A DNA stretch of 29,356 nucleotides from Microcystis aeruginosa W13-11 (lineage in GTDB: Bacteria > Cyanobacteriota > Cyanobacteriia > Cyanobacteriales > Microcystaceae), in contig JAADBR010000036.1 of assembly GCA_009995705.1 (NCBI GenBank), forward strand, positions 1 through 29,356, read 5' to 3'. A program made the position numbers and the translations under genes. The notes under the pieces were generated by a model. That model was not told the origin of the DNA, made no database searches, and saw nothing but the letters and a program-made list of their open reading frames with translations. Shown in pieces: positions 1 through 8,510 of the stretch (the first letter of the stretch is position 1; every line of letters starts with the position of its first letter).

Positions 1-948
1 AGGAAACCATCTATCTATTTCGATGTAATTTCTCCCATACCAACGGCATTTATAGGCTAATTGTCGGGTAATTTCTCCCCAACTAACGTCAGATATTGCC
101 TGAGATAATTTCGGATTTCTGACCAGATTCTTGACGGCTAAATTCTCAACCACAATCGTTTGATTTTCACGAACTAATTGAGTGGTTAGCTTGTGTAAAT
201 GGTCTTTTCTACTATCGGTGATTTGAGCGTGAATTTTGGCTACTTTGATTCTCGCTTTTTCCAGATTTTTTGACCCTTTCTGTTTTCTAGAAAGATTTTT
301 TTGTGCTTTTCGCAGTCTCTGATAATGGTTTTTAAAATGCTTGGGATTAGATACTTTGTCACCGTCGCTGGTAATCACGAGGCTACTAATTCCTAAGTCA
401 ATTCCGATGGCTTTATCGGTTGGGGGTAAGGGTTTAATTGTTGGGTCATCAAATCTTATTGAGATATGCCAACGTCCAGAAGGATGTAATCTGAATGTTA
501 CTGTGCTTGGTTCACAAGCTTCTGGGATTTGTCTTGACCAGCGAATCGGTAAAGGTTCTGTGCATTTGGCTAAATAGATTTGTCTGTCTTTAAATTTAAA
601 AGCTGACTTAGTAAATTCGGCACTTCCTCCTTGATGTTTTTTCTTAAAGTTAGGATACTTAGTACGACCAGCAAAGAAGTTAGTGAAAGCTGTTTGTAGG
701 TGTCTTAACCCTTGTGGTAAAGGTACACAACTAACTTCGTTTAAAAAGTCTAATTCTTCTTGCTTTTTCCAATCGGTTAGCATTGAAGAAGTTTCAGTAT
801 ATCCTACTCTTTCTTGCTTTTCGTACCATGCTTGTGTTCTGAGGTGGAGTGCCTTATTGTAAACCAATCTTACACAGCCCAAAGTGCGCCGCAATAGCGA
901 CTCTTGTTCGGGTGTGGGGTAAAATCGAAACGAATAGGCTTTTTCCAT
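1..948 (-). CDS. tnpB: TnpB family RNA-guided nuclease / IS605 OrfB, 3'-truncated by window
   Basis: Reading from ATG at 948 to the window edge gives 316 uninterrupted codons. The N-terminus MEKAYSFRFYPTPEQE with a following LRRTLGCVRLVYN is the helix-turn-helix start of TnpB (OrfB_IS605). The RuvC-like core shows the first acidic site in KAIGIDLGIS and the second in VVENLAVKNL; the end in view, YGRNYIEIDRWFP, comes just before where the zinc ribbon and third acidic residue would be. TnpB proteins are transposon-encoded, RNA-guided DNA nucleases that help keep the element in place. The guide RNA normally arises at the 3' end of tnpB, which is outside the window. No stop or frameshift is seen, so the visible part looks intact. 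It points away from lpdA. Confidence 0.9.
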   Translation of the reverse strand, partial: MEKAYSFRFYPTPEQESLLRRTLGCVRLVYNKALHLRTQAWYEKQERVGYTETSSMLTDWKKQEELDFLNEVSCVPLPQGLRHLQTAFTNFFAGRTKYPNFKKKHQGGSAEFTKSAFKFKDRQIYLAKCTEPLPIRWSRQIPEACEPSTVTFRLHPSGRWHISIRFDDPTIKPLPPTDKAIGIDLGISSLVITSDGDKVSNPKHFKNHYQRLRKAQKNLSRKQKGSKNLEKARIKVAKIHAQITDSRKDHLHKLTTQLVRENQTIVVENLAVKNLVRNPKLSQAISDVSWGEITRQLAYKCRWYGRNYIEIDRWFP

Positions 949-1000
949 GTCTCACATTTTAGCATATATTTCGTAAATGTGCTAATATTTAACGGTAAAG

Positions 1001-1017
1001 CCGTCGTAGAACGACGG
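1001..1017. repeat. Subterminal hairpin of the IS element
   Basis: A perfect 7-bp inverted repeat, CCGTCGT (1001-1007) and ACGACGG (1011-1017), encloses a 3-nt loop. A second inverted repeat, CACATTT (953-959) and AAATGTG (975-981), lies nearer to tnpB. Such hairpins are recognised as single strands by the Y1 transposase in the IS200/IS605 family; that function is family knowledge, only the hairpins are seen here. Confidence 0.65.
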
Positions 1018-1039
1018 GGTTTCAGACCCAAAATTTTCG

Positions 1040-2470
1040 ATGAGTGAATTCGACTACGATTTAATTATTATCGGTGCTGGAGTTGGTGGCCACGGGGCAG
1101 CCCTACACGCAGTCAAATGTGGGCTAAAAACAGCTATTATCGAAGCCAAAGATATGGGAGGAACCTGTGTCAATCGCGGTTGTATTCCCTCTAAAGCTTT
1201 ACTGGCAGCCTCGGGACGAGTGCGCGAATTGGCCGATAGGGATCATCTGAAAAGTCTAGGTATTGCTATCGGTGACGTTAATTTTGACCGTCCGACCATT
1301 GCCGATCATGCTAACAACCTTGTCAGTAAAATTAGAGGCGATCTCACTAATAGTCTTAAACGTCTCAAGGTTGATACTATCCACGGTTGGGGAAAAATCG
1401 CCGGCCCACAAAAAGTTAGCGTCATCGGGGATAGTGGCGAAAAAATCTACACCGCTAAGGATATTATGCTCTGTCCGGGGTCGGTTCCCTTTGTCCCACC
1501 GGGGATCGAGATTGATCATAAAACGGTTTTTACCAGCGATGAGGCCATTAGATTAGAAACTTTACCCAAGTGGATTGCAATTATCGGTAGTGGTTATATC
1601 GGTCTAGAATTTTCGGATATATACACCGCTTTGGGTTGTGAAGTGACGATGATCGAAGCTTTAGATAGTCTCATGCCAGGATTTGACCCAGAAATCTCGA
1701 AAATCGCGGAAAGAGTTCTGATTAAACCTAGAGATATAGAGACTTATGTGGGAGTTTTGGCAAAAAGTATTAAACCGGGGAATCCTGTGGCCATTGAACT
1801 GGTGGACGCAAAAAGCAAAGAAGCGATCGAAATTTTAGAGGTAGATGCTTGTTTGGTCGCTACAGGAAGAATCCCAGCGACCAAGAATCTCGGATTGGAA
1901 TTTGTGGGGGTAGAACTGGATAAACGCGGTTTTATTGCGGTTAATGACAAAATGCAGGTAATTCAGGACGGTGAACCGATTCCCCATCTCTGGGCCGTGG
2001 GCGATGCTACGGGTAAAATGATGTTAGCTCACGCTGCTTCGGGTCAAGGGGTAATAGCCATTGAAAATATCTGTAATCGCCCAAAAACCATCGATTATCG
2101 CAGTATTCCCGCCGCCGCTTTTACCCACCCCGAAATTAGTTATGTGGGTTTAACGGAACCGCAAGCAGAAGCCTTGGCACAGCAAGAAGGGTATAAGGTC
2201 GCTGCTGTCAAGACCTATTTTAAGGGAAATTCTAAAGCTTTAGCGGAAGGAGAAACGGAAGGCATCGCTAAAGTCGTTTATCGTCAGGATACAGGGGAAT
2301 TACTCGGTGTTCATATTATCGGTATCCACGCATCGGATTTAATTCAAGAAGCGGCTAATGCGATCGCTGAACGTAAATCTGTCCATGAACTCGCTTTCCG
2401 CATCCACACCCATCCAACTCTCTCAGAAGTCCTCGATGAAGCTTATAAACGCGCTGAAGTGACAGCATAG
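1040..2470 (+). CDS. lpdA: Dihydrolipoyl dehydrogenase (E3)
   Basis: This 476-residue flavoprotein reoxidises dihydrolipoyl groups of the pyruvate dehydrogenase complex and glycine cleavage system (and any 2-oxoacid complex) with NAD+. It shows the N-terminal FAD-binding fold (IIIGAGVGG, residues 10-17), the redox-active disulfide GTCVNRGC (Cys43 and Cys48), a central NAD-binding glycine motif ([10 protein letters not shown]), the second FAD motif (LWAVGDATG), and the C-terminal dimer-interface HTHPTLSE (456-463) with the catalytic His/Glu pair. It matches the cyanobacterial LpdA (Synechocystis Slr1096) almost throughout. The ATG at 1040 gives the conserved N-terminus, but no Shine-Dalgarno sequence precedes it, and the IS end lies about 18 nt upstream. 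Its native promoter may therefore be displaced, or replaced by one inside the IS. Confidence 0.97.
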   Translation: MSEFDYDLIIIGAGVGGHGAALHAVKCGLKTAIIEAKDMGGTCVNRGCIPSKALLAASGRVRELADRDHLKSLGIAIGDVNFDRPTIADHANNLVSKIRGDLTNSLKRLKVDTIHGWGKIAGPQKVSVIGDSGEKIYTAKDIMLCPGSVPFVPPGIEIDHKTVFTSDEAIRLETLPKWIAIIGSGYIGLEFSDIYTALGCEVTMIEALDSLMPGFDPEISKIAERVLIKPRDIETYVGVLAKSIKPGNPVAIELVDAKSKEAIEILEVDACLVATGRIPATKNLGLEFVGVELDKRGFIAVNDKMQVIQDGEPIPHLWAVGDATGKMMLAHAASGQGVIAIENICNRPKTIDYRSIPAAAFTHPEISYVGLTEPQAEALAQQEGYKVAAVKTYFKGNSKALAEGETEGIAKVVYRQDTGELLGVHIIGIHASDLIQEAANAIAERKSVHELAFRIHTHPTLSEVLDEAYKRAEVTA

Positions 2471-2472
2471 AG

Positions 2473-2503
2473 TCAGTTATTAGTGATCAGTTATCAGTTA
2501 TTA
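2473..2503. repeat. Short dispersed repeat (GTTATCAG/GTGATCAG type)
   Basis: Immediately after the lpdA stop, short units of the form CAGTTAT(T/C) are iterated with interruptions. The same unit recurs at 2913-2940, 4441-4528, 16947-16977 and 20713-20767, always between genes. No coding potential. Confidence 0.7.
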
Positions 2504-2568
2504 CCGTTAAGTTTCCGACTCCTGAATTCTGACTGCTTTCTCTTTTTTTACTTTTTACTTTCAAGATT

Positions 2569-2745
2569 ATGTTTGGATTAGGTTGGCCAGAAATAGTAAT
2601 TATTGCAGTGGTTGTTGTCCTGATATTTGGACCGAAAAAAATACCCGAATTTGGGGCAGCTTTGGGGAAAACTTTACGGGGATTTAAAGAAGAAATCAAT
2701 CAGGATGAGCAAGAAATTGAAGACAGTGACGATAAGATGAGATAG
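2569..2745 (+). CDS. tatA: Sec-independent protein translocase subunit TatA/E
   Basis: A 58-codon gene starting at ATG 2569. It encodes the twin-arginine translocase pore-forming subunit, which moves folded proteins across the thylakoid and cytoplasmic membranes. The protein has the canonical TatA plan: a short periplasmic N-terminus (MFGLGWPE), one hydrophobic helix (IVIIAVVVVLIF, residues 9-20), the invariant hinge FGPKKIPEFG (20-29), an amphipathic helix (AALGKTLRGFKEEI), and a short acidic tail rich in Asp and Glu. It is shorter than most TatA proteins but matches the compact cyanobacterial TatA/E. It is co-directional with lpdA about 100 nt downstream; the gap holds a repeat and a T-rich run, so it may have its own promoter. 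No good Shine-Dalgarno sequence is seen. Confidence 0.93.
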   Translation: MFGLGWPEIVIIAVVVVLIFGPKKIPEFGAALGKTLRGFKEEINQDEQEIEDSDDKMR

Positions 2746-2997
2746 ACTGCGGCTGTCAGGGCGAATGCAATTCGCCCCTACAATAACATTATTGCGCCAA
2801 TGGTAGGGGCGCACCGTGGTCAGTGAGTTGATCGAACTGCGTGCACCCAAAAATTGAGATGCACCCAAATTATCCCTATTCTTCTTCCTTCCACACAAAA
2901 ACCAGAAGAGCCGTTATCAGTTATCAGTTATCAGTTATTACTATTAAATAGTAGTTGCCCACTGTCTTTTCACTCTTTACTGATCACTGTTTACTGA
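2746..2997. repeat. Intergenic repeat cluster between tatA and tldD
   Basis: Between the converging tatA and tldD genes there is no plausible gene. The sequence holds a palindrome GGGCGAAT-GCA-ATTCGCCC (2759-2777), a related GTAGGGGCGCACC stretch near 2803, a triple TTATCAG iteration (2913-2940), and the start of a tandem 14-mer. The first two look like the remains of a MITE-like element common in bloom-forming cyanobacteria; that identification is from memory of similar sequences. The palindrome could also end transcription from both sides. Confidence 0.55.
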
Positions 2998-3003
2998 TCA
3001 CTG
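2976..3003. repeat. Tandem 14-bp repeat overlapping the tldD stop codon
   Basis: TTTACTGATCACTG occurs twice head to tail (2976-2989 and 2990-3003). The second copy contains, on the minus strand, the last codon (CAG) and the TGA stop of tldD (2998-3003). Confidence 0.85.
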
Positions 3004-4401
3004 AATATCTGCTTCTCCCCCGACGACCACATCGCGGATGCGGAGACTGGGGCCACCGCAGCCGACGGGTAAACCACTTTGACCCCCTTTTCCGCAGCCT
3101 CCCGACTCATCCCAGTGGAAATCATCACCAATTGCCTCAATATTGGCTAGGGTTTTAAAAACATTACCGGAGAGAGTCACATCTTTAACCGGTTCAGCAA
3201 TTTCTCCATCGCGAATCATCCAAGCTTCCCCAGCGCTAAAAGTGAACATTTCGCCGTTAGTCATGCCTCCCTGCCAATTTTGGGCATAAACTCCCGTTTT
3301 TATCCCCGAAAATAACTCTTTAACCGCAGTGGTTCCCCGTTCAATCCAAGTGTTGGTCATGCGGACAATGGGCGGATAATGATAATTGAGACAACGGGCG
3401 TTACCGGTCGGTTTTTCGCCTAATTTGCCCGCCGTTTCCCGCGAATGCAGTCTTCCCACCAAAACCCCATCTTTAATTAACTGAGTCGTGGTTGCGGGGG
3501 TTCCCTCGTCGTCATAAAAATAACTGCCCCGATGACCTTCTGGACCTGCTCCGTCAAAGATTTGCAGGTTATCCGGTCCAAAACGTTTGCCCATGCTCAT
3601 CACTTCCAAAAGGTCAGGATTTTCGTATAACATATCTGCCTCGGAAAGGTGGCCAAAAGCCTCATGGACGAACAGACCGGTTAAAATCGGATCTATGACG
3701 ACGGTGTAGGTATCGCCCTTGACAGGGGGCAAAACTAGGGCTTCTACGGCCCGTTTAGCCGACCCTTGCACCTGTTCTTCTAAATTGACCAGATCCTCGA
3801 AAGCTTTTCGGGAACCGGTGGTTTCCCGGCCTGTTTGTACACTGTCCCCATCTCTAGCGGTGGCCGAAAAACGCATTTCTACGTCTGACCATTTTTGTTC
3901 GATTAAAGTCCCGTCAGAAGTGGCTAAAAGAATATGTTGACTGCTATCGCTGTAACGGACGGAAGTGGTGGCAATACTGGCATGGTGTTGACGCAATAGG
4001 TTATTATAGCGATCGCAGAGGGCTTTTTTATCGGCTAATGGTACTAAACGCGGATCTGTTCCCGTTAAAGGCAATTCACAGGAGATAATTACAGGTTCTA
4101 CCGGAGCAATCAGGGTTTCTTCTTCCCCAATTAAACGGGCAGCAGCGATCGCATATTCTAATCGTTCCTGTAAACTGGATAATTGATTAAAGCTGGCAAA
4201 TCCCCAACCTCCTTTATAACAAGCGCGTACCTGACCACCGATAGCAATACCTTCGCTAAGGGTTTCCACCCGTTCGGAACGCAGTAGAATATTTGTCCCC
4301 CGCGCTTCTTCCAGACGAATTGTCAGGAAATCGACGCGGTTTTGATAACGGTTAATCAGTTCACTAATTAGGTTTTTATAGTCGTTTAGAGTATCGGTCA
4401 T
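2998..4401 (-). CDS. tldD: TldD family metalloprotease
   Basis: A 467-residue TldD homologue. TldD works as a heterodimer with TldE/PmbA, degrading unfolded peptides and maturing some peptide natural products; no partner gene is in the window. The metal-binding motif HEAFGH (residues 246-251) fits the family's HExxxH, and the C-terminal glycine-rich segment with a conserved cysteine (GGCGKGGQSG) is present. Length is typical. The ATG at 4401 gives a plausible cytosolic N-terminus without signal peptide. The stop codon is supplied by a copy of a dispersed 14-bp repeat, so the exact C-terminus may differ from relatives. Upstream (4402-4531) the gene is separated from carB by short tandem repeats and a strong hairpin, so it is probably transcribed separately from carB although both read leftward. 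Confidence 0.95.
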   Translation of the reverse strand: MTDTLNDYKNLISELINRYQNRVDFLTIRLEEARGTNILLRSERVETLSEGIAIGGQVRACYKGGWGFASFNQLSSLQERLEYAIAAARLIGEEETLIAPVEPVIISCELPLTGTDPRLVPLADKKALCDRYNNLLRQHHASIATTSVRYSDSSQHILLATSDGTLIEQKWSDVEMRFSATARDGDSVQTGRETTGSRKAFEDLVNLEEQVQGSAKRAVEALVLPPVKGDTYTVVIDPILTGLFVHEAFGHLSEADMLYENPDLLEVMSMGKRFGPDNLQIFDGAGPEGHRGSYFYDDEGTPATTTQLIKDGVLVGRLHSRETAGKLGEKPTGNARCLNYHYPPIVRMTNTWIERGTTAVKELFSGIKTGVYAQNWQGGMTNGEMFTFSAGEAWMIRDGEIAEPVKDVTLSGNVFKTLANIEAIGDDFHWDESGGCGKGGQSGLPVGCGGPSLRIRDVVVGGEADIQ

Positions 4402-4403
4402 AG

Positions 4404-4429
4404 GAATTATGAATTATGAATTATGAATT
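4404..4429. repeat. Heptanucleotide tandem repeat (GAATTAT)
   Basis: GAATTAT is repeated three times and followed by a partial fourth copy, immediately upstream of the tldD start codon. Such short tandemly repeated repetitive (STRR) heptamers are known in cyanobacteria; copy number can vary between strains. It sits in the tldD 5' leader. Confidence 0.85.
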
Positions 4430-4440
4430 GGGGTGTATTT

Positions 4441-4528
4441 TCAGTGAACAGTAAACAGTAATCAGTGAACTGATAACTGTTTACTGATTACTGATAACTC
4501 ACATCTGATAACTGATAACTGATAACTG
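4441..4528. terminator. Repeat-built hairpin between carB and tldD, possible carB terminator
   Basis: An 18-bp inverted repeat with one mismatch, 4449-4466 against 4469-4486, has only a 2-nt spacer, so it can form a long hairpin or cruciform. It is built from the same CAGTAAACAG/ACTGATAACTG units found elsewhere and is followed by TGATAACTGATAACTGATAACT (about three units). It lies just downstream of the carB stop, so it may terminate carB or stabilise the carB transcript end. There is no U-run of the classical intrinsic type. Confidence 0.5.
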
Positions 4529-4531
4529 AAA

Positions 4532-7500
4532 TTAGGCGAGATAATCCTGTAAAGCTTTCACCTCTAAAGGTTGGGATTGCAGGGATTTTAAGGCCGCTAC
4601 CGTCGCTTTTGCCCCGGCGATAGTGGTGATAATTGGTAACTTATAATCGAGGGCAGTACGGCGAATTTGTCGGCCATCGTTTTGGGATTCTTCACCACTG
4701 GGAGTATTGACAATAAACTGAATCCAGTCATTTTTGATCCAATCGATAACGTGGGGACGACCCTCGTGAATCTTTAGCACTAAATCGATATTTTCGCAAC
4801 CGTTTTCTAACAAAACTTCACGAGTTCCGGAAGTAGCGACGACGCGAAAACCGAGGGATTGCAAATCCTTAACCACGGGAACCATGGGGGTTTTATCGCG
4901 ATCACTCATCGAGACAAAAACCGTCCCACTGGTGGCTAAAATCACGCCAGCGGCCATTTCTGCTTTAGCGAAAGCTTTGCCAAAATCGCTGTCAATCCCC
5001 ATTACTTCGCCTGTAGAACGCATTTCTGGTCCCAGGAGAGTATCAGCACCGGGGAACTTCTGGAAGGGTAAAACCGCTTCTTTCACGGCAATATGACGGG
5101 GAATTGCTTCGCTGATGATACCCAATTCCGTTAGGGTTCGGCCCGACATGACGAGGGAGGCAACTTTTGCCAGAGGAACTCCCGTTGCTTTGGAAACGTA
5201 GGGAACAGTACGACTAGCGCGGGGATTCGCTTCTAAGATATAAACTGTCTCCCCCTGCACCGCGTACTGGATATTCATCAAACCGATTACTTTTAGAGCT
5301 TTCGCTAGTTCCACCGTCCATTGTCGAATTGTGGTTAAAACCGAGGCGCTCAGGGACGTATGGGGGATAGAACAGGCAGAATCACCCGAATGTACGCCAG
5401 CTTGTTCGATATGTTCCATTAATCCCCCGATAACGACTGTTCCCGTCGCATCTGACAGGGCATCCACATCCACTTCGATGGCATTTTCGAGGAATTTATC
5501 GATTAAAATCGGGTGATCCGGTTCTATCTGTACCGCGTACTTCATATAGCGTTCCAATTCGCTATCGGAATAGACGATTTCCATTGCCCGACCGCCCAAA
5601 ACGTAGGACGGACGTACTACCACAGGATAACCGATGCGTTTAGCCACTGCTTGGGATTCTTGGAAACTGCGGGCAATACCGTTGGCAGGTTGTCGGATAT
5701 CTAATCGTCGGAGGATTTGTTCAAAACGTTCCCGATCTTCAGCAGTATCGATCGAATCCGGTGAAGTTCCCCAAATTTTGGTATTTACCGGACAATTAGG
5801 CGATTCTAAATATTTTTGCAGGGGAACCGCCAGTTTTAAGGGAGTTTGCCCACCGAATTGAATAATTAAACCCTCCGGTTGTTCCGCTTCGATGATATTT
5901 AAGACATCTTCTTTAGTCAGGGGTTCAAAGTAAAGGCGATCGCTGGTATCGTAATCGGTGGAGACAGTTTCCGGGTTAGAGTTGACCATAATCGTCTCAA
6001 AACCGGCTTGACTAAGGGAAAAAGCGGCATGACAACAACAGTAGTCAAATTCTATTCCCTGGCCGATGCGATTCGGTCCACCACCGAGGATCATCACTTT
6101 GCGTTTATCGGAGGGTAACACTTCCGATTCTACCGGTTCGTAGGTGGAATAATAATAGGGTGTTAGAGCCTCAAATTCCGCCGCACAGGTATCCACCATT
6201 TTATAAACGGGAATAATACCCAAACCCTTGCGATAACTTCTTACTTCGTCCTCTCTGGTGTTGGTGGCGAAGGCGATTTGGCGATCGCTAAAACCCTGTT
6301 GTTTAATGGCGAATAAGTCCTCTTGGCTGAGACTTTTCAGGGGAGTTCGTTTGAGAAACTTCTCAGTTTCCATCAAATCAGCCAATTTATCGAGGAACCA
6401 GGGATCAATCCCAGTTAGTTCGTGGATTTCCTCCCCATTCATGCCCAATTTAAAAGCATGATAGATACTATAAACTCGTTCGGGGTTAGGTGTCCGCAAA
6501 CTGGCCCGGACTTCCGAGAGGGGGGGGAGAGTTTCGATTTTATCGCAACCAAAGCCAAAACGTCCCGTTTCTAGGGAGCGAAGTGCTTTTTGGAAGGATT
6601 CTTGGAAAGTTCGACCGATAGCCATAGCTTCCCCGACGGATTTCATCTGGGTGGTTAGAATCGGTTGGGAGCCAGGGAATTTCTCGAAGGCAAAGCGAGG
6701 AATTTTGGTGACGACGTAATCGATAGTCGGTTCAAAGGAAGCAGGAGTTTTTTTGGTGATATCGTTGGGAATTTCGTCTAAAGTGTAGCCTACTGCTAGT
6801 TTAGCGGCAAATTTAGCGATCGGGAATCCCGTGGCTTTCGATGCCAGGGCCGAAGAACGGGATACCCGGGGATTCATCTCAATCACGATTACGTCGCCGT
6901 TAGTGGGATTAACGGAGAATTGGATGTTTGATCCGCCGGTTTCTACGCCAATTTCCCGAATAATTGCCTTAGAATAGTCCCGGAGGCGTTGGTATTCTTT
7001 ATCGGTTAGGGTTTGGGCGGGCGCAACCGTAATCGAGTCGCCGGTATGAACCCCCATCGGGTCAAAGTTTTCGATCGAACAGATGATCACCACGTTATCG
7101 GCTAGATCGCGCATGACCTCTAATTCGTATTCTTTCCAGCCAATTAGGGATTTTTCGACGAGAATTTGCGATGTGGGCGAACAATCTAGCCCATACTGAG
7201 CCATCGGTTCAAATTCTTCTTGGTTATAGGCAATACCGCCCCCCGTTCCCCCTAAAGTGAAGGCTGGCCGGATAATGAGAGGATAGGAACCGATCTGATG
7301 ACCGATCGCTTTTGCCTCCTCCAAATTGTTGGCAATCCCCGAAGGACAGACGGGAACACCGATTTTCTCCATTGCTTTTTTGAATAGTTCCCTATCTTCG
7401 GCTTTTTCAATAGCGGGAAGTTTTGCCCCGATCAGTTCCACGTTATATTTTTCCAAAACGCCGCTTTTGGCTAAAGCGACGGCGGTATTGAGGGCAGTTT

Positions 7501-7777
7501 GACCACCCATAGTCGGTAGAATCGCATCAGGACGTTCTTTAGCGATAATTTTCTCGACAATTTCCGGCAGAATTGGTTCAATGTAGGTGCGATCAGCCAT
7601 TTCTGGATCGGTCATGATCGAGGCGGGGTTAGAATTGACTAAAATTACCTCATAACCTTCTTCTCGTAGGGCTTTACAGGCTTGAGTCCCCGAATAGTCG
7701 AATTCACAGGCTTGTCCGATGACAATTGGGCCAGCACCCAAGATTAGGATTTTCTTTAAGTCATCACGGCGTGGCAT
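4532..7777 (-). CDS. carB: Carbamoyl-phosphate synthase large subunit
   Basis: This enzyme makes carbamoyl phosphate from bicarbonate, ammonia (tunnelled from the CarA glutaminase) and two ATP, feeding arginine and pyrimidine synthesis. I start it at ATG 7777, giving 1081 residues beginning [20 protein letters not shown], the conserved CarB N-terminus. An open frame runs 20 codons further to 7837, but that extension lies in the promoter and leader region. The two homologous halves are visible, each with an ATP-grasp unit ([20 protein letters not shown] and [20 protein letters not shown] mark their starts), an oligomerisation segment between, and a C-terminal MGS-like regulatory domain ([19 protein letters not shown]). 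carA is not nearby. The first codons and upstream region are duplicated at 16798-16899. Confidence 0.97.
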   Translation of the reverse strand: MPRRDDLKKILILGAGPIVIGQACEFDYSGTQACKALREEGYEVILVNSNPASIMTDPEMADRTYIEPILPEIVEKIIAKERPDAILPTMGGQTALNTAVALAKSGVLEKYNVELIGAKLPAIEKAEDRELFKKAMEKIGVPVCPSGIANNLEEAKAIGHQIGSYPLIIRPAFTLGGTGGGIAYNQEEFEPMAQYGLDCSPTSQILVEKSLIGWKEYELEVMRDLADNVVIICSIENFDPMGVHTGDSITVAPAQTLTDKEYQRLRDYSKAIIREIGVETGGSNIQFSVNPTNGDVIVIEMNPRVSRSSALASKATGFPIAKFAAKLAVGYTLDEIPNDITKKTPASFEPTIDYVVTKIPRFAFEKFPGSQPILTTQMKSVGEAMAIGRTFQESFQKALRSLETGRFGFGCDKIETLPPLSEVRASLRTPNPERVYSIYHAFKLGMNGEEIHELTGIDPWFLDKLADLMETEKFLKRTPLKSLSQEDLFAIKQQGFSDRQIAFATNTREDEVRSYRKGLGIIPVYKMVDTCAAEFEALTPYYYSTYEPVESEVLPSDKRKVMILGGGPNRIGQGIEFDYCCCHAAFSLSQAGFETIMVNSNPETVSTDYDTSDRLYFEPLTKEDVLNIIEAEQPEGLIIQFGGQTPLKLAVPLQKYLESPNCPVNTKIWGTSPDSIDTAEDRERFEQILRRLDIRQPANGIARSFQESQAVAKRIGYPVVVRPSYVLGGRAMEIVYSDSELERYMKYAVQIEPDHPILIDKFLENAIEVDVDALSDATGTVVIGGLMEHIEQAGVHSGDSACSIPHTSLSASVLTTIRQWTVELAKALKVIGLMNIQYAVQGETVYILEANPRASRTVPYVSKATGVPLAKVASLVMSGRTLTELGIISEAIPRHIAVKEAVLPFQKFPGADTLLGPEMRSTGEVMGIDSDFGKAFAKAEMAAGVILATSGTVFVSMSDRDKTPMVPVVKDLQSLGFRVVATSGTREVLLENGCENIDLVLKIHEGRPHVIDWIKNDWIQFIVNTPSGEESQNDGRQIRRTALDYKLPIITTIAGAKATVAALKSLQSQPLEVKALQDYLA

Positions 7778-7865
7778 AGGCTTAGGGTTGCTTGACGATA
7801 AACCCCAATCATTGTATATGTTGTCACCCTCGATCAACCGAACCTTTATGTCTGTTTAAGGACTT
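7764..7865. repeat. Direct repeat copy A: carB promoter, leader and first codons
   Basis: This 102-bp stretch aligns without gaps to 16798-16899 at a constant offset of 9034; I count 82 identities (about 80%). The best core, GTTGCTTGACGATAAACCCC plus flanks, is identical over about 30 bp. On the minus strand the repeat contains a -10-like TACAAT, the leader, and the carB start with about four codons. Together with copy B it brackets the accessory operon. Confidence 0.85.
7811..7837 (-). promoter_or_regulatory. Putative carB promoter
   Basis: On the minus strand TTGATC (7832-7837) and TACAAT (7811-7816, within TATACAAT) lie 15 nt apart, followed by a leader of about 30 nt to the carB ATG at 7777. 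The spacing is short and this is a sequence-pattern call only. Confidence 0.4.
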
Positions 7866-8208
7866 GAGGCATGAATGGGTTTGAGGGTACTTCTCCTTCT
7901 TCGCTTTTCGAGCGATTTCTTTTAAGCTCAGGGCAAGTACTGCGCTTCCGACGCTTAGGCCGTCTCTTCCGAGAAGGTCTCAAGCTATCCGTACCCAAGG
8001 ACGGTTTTACCGTCTCCAAAGTGGTCATGCCTCGGTTAGCACGACGATAGGCCAACCTTGCCAGGGATGGCTCTTGAATATCCGGACTAACTTGAGCAGT
8101 GCCAACAACCATTCCCATCGGCGCAGTGATGGAAGCACTACTAATGGAGATTTTGCTCATAGAATTAAGTTTAACTAAGTACGTTCCCAATAAGCGCGTA
8201 ACCGACAT
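7846..8208 (-). CDS. Hypothetical basic protein upstream of carB
   Basis: An open frame of 120 codons, co-directional with carB and ending 68 nt before the carB start, inside repeat copy A. I do not recognise the product. An internal ATG at 8160 ([20 protein letters not shown]) is an equally plausible start, giving 104 residues. The N-terminal half is small and hydrophobic-polar ([20 protein letters not shown]), the second half is very basic and Arg/Lys rich ([14 protein letters not shown]), followed by an acidic-serine patch. There is no signal peptide or membrane span. No clear Shine-Dalgarno sequence precedes either start. It could be a real short gene brought in with the accessory block or a chance frame; the coherent middle sequence makes me lean slightly toward real. 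Confidence 0.4.
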   Translation of the reverse strand: MSVTRLLGTYLVKLNSMSKISISSASITAPMGMVVGTAQVSPDIQEPSLARLAYRRANRGMTTLETVKPSLGTDSLRPSRKRRPKRRKRSTCPELKRNRSKSEEGEVPSNPFMPQVLKQT

Positions 8209-8510
8209 TGTAACTTACATTGTCTTTTATCGGAAGCATAATTTAATGAAAATTCGACGTTGGATCGATAAATATTATTAATAATGTTTCTTGATCGATC
8301 GAGGCAAACCTTGATTTTTCGGCTCACTCTTCGAGAGAGGTTACAAGAGATTGAACTCCTCTGCTGACAAGGATTTCAGACTGAAGTTACGGGAACTTTC
8401 CCTCGATCGGGGTCGAGAAGAGTAAGTTCTCTCTACTCTTGCCCGATCAACGATTCCAGCCTTTTTCCTAGTAATAACTCGCATAATACTGACAGATAAG
8501 GATGATATCT
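8209..8510. other. Gene-free stretch with an interrupted hairpin
   Basis: No convincing gene is present. The notable structure is a two-part inverted repeat downstream of the STAND gene: outer stem GATCGGG (8405-8411) with CCCGATC (8442-8448) and inner stem AAGAGTA (8418-8424) with TACTCTT (8434-8440). A small GGGAA-CT-TTCCC hairpin lies at 8391-8402. These may end transcription of the leftward operon, but no U-run follows. Confidence 0.45.

Larger units (their letters stand above)
1..1022 (-). mobile_element. IS200/IS605-type element, left part (truncated by window edge)
   Basis: The stretch carries a tnpB-type gene reading leftward, followed on its upstream side by about 70 nt of non-coding sequence with two hairpins (953-981 and 1001-1017), a layout typical of the subterminal hairpins of IS200/IS605 elements. 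No tnpA (Y1 transposase) is visible, but half of the element lies outside the window. The exact end is not proven; I place it near 1022 because the hairpin and the following GGGTTTCAGACCC motif resemble ends of such elements. The lpdA start codon lies only about 18 nt further on. Confidence 0.7.

Noticed and set aside
341..577. Plus-strand frame of 78 codons
   Set aside because: Lies entirely antisense to the intact tnpB frame, with no family resemblance.
2487..2898. Minus-strand frames across tatA and the following gap
   Set aside because: They run through repeats and antisense to tatA; no plausible protein.
4404..4528. CRISPR-like short repeats
   Set aside because: Units of 7-14 bp are directly adjacent, with no unique spacers of regular length.
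7778..7837. N-terminal extension of carB
   Set aside because: The added 20 residues lie over the predicted promoter and leader and are absent from the conserved CarB start.
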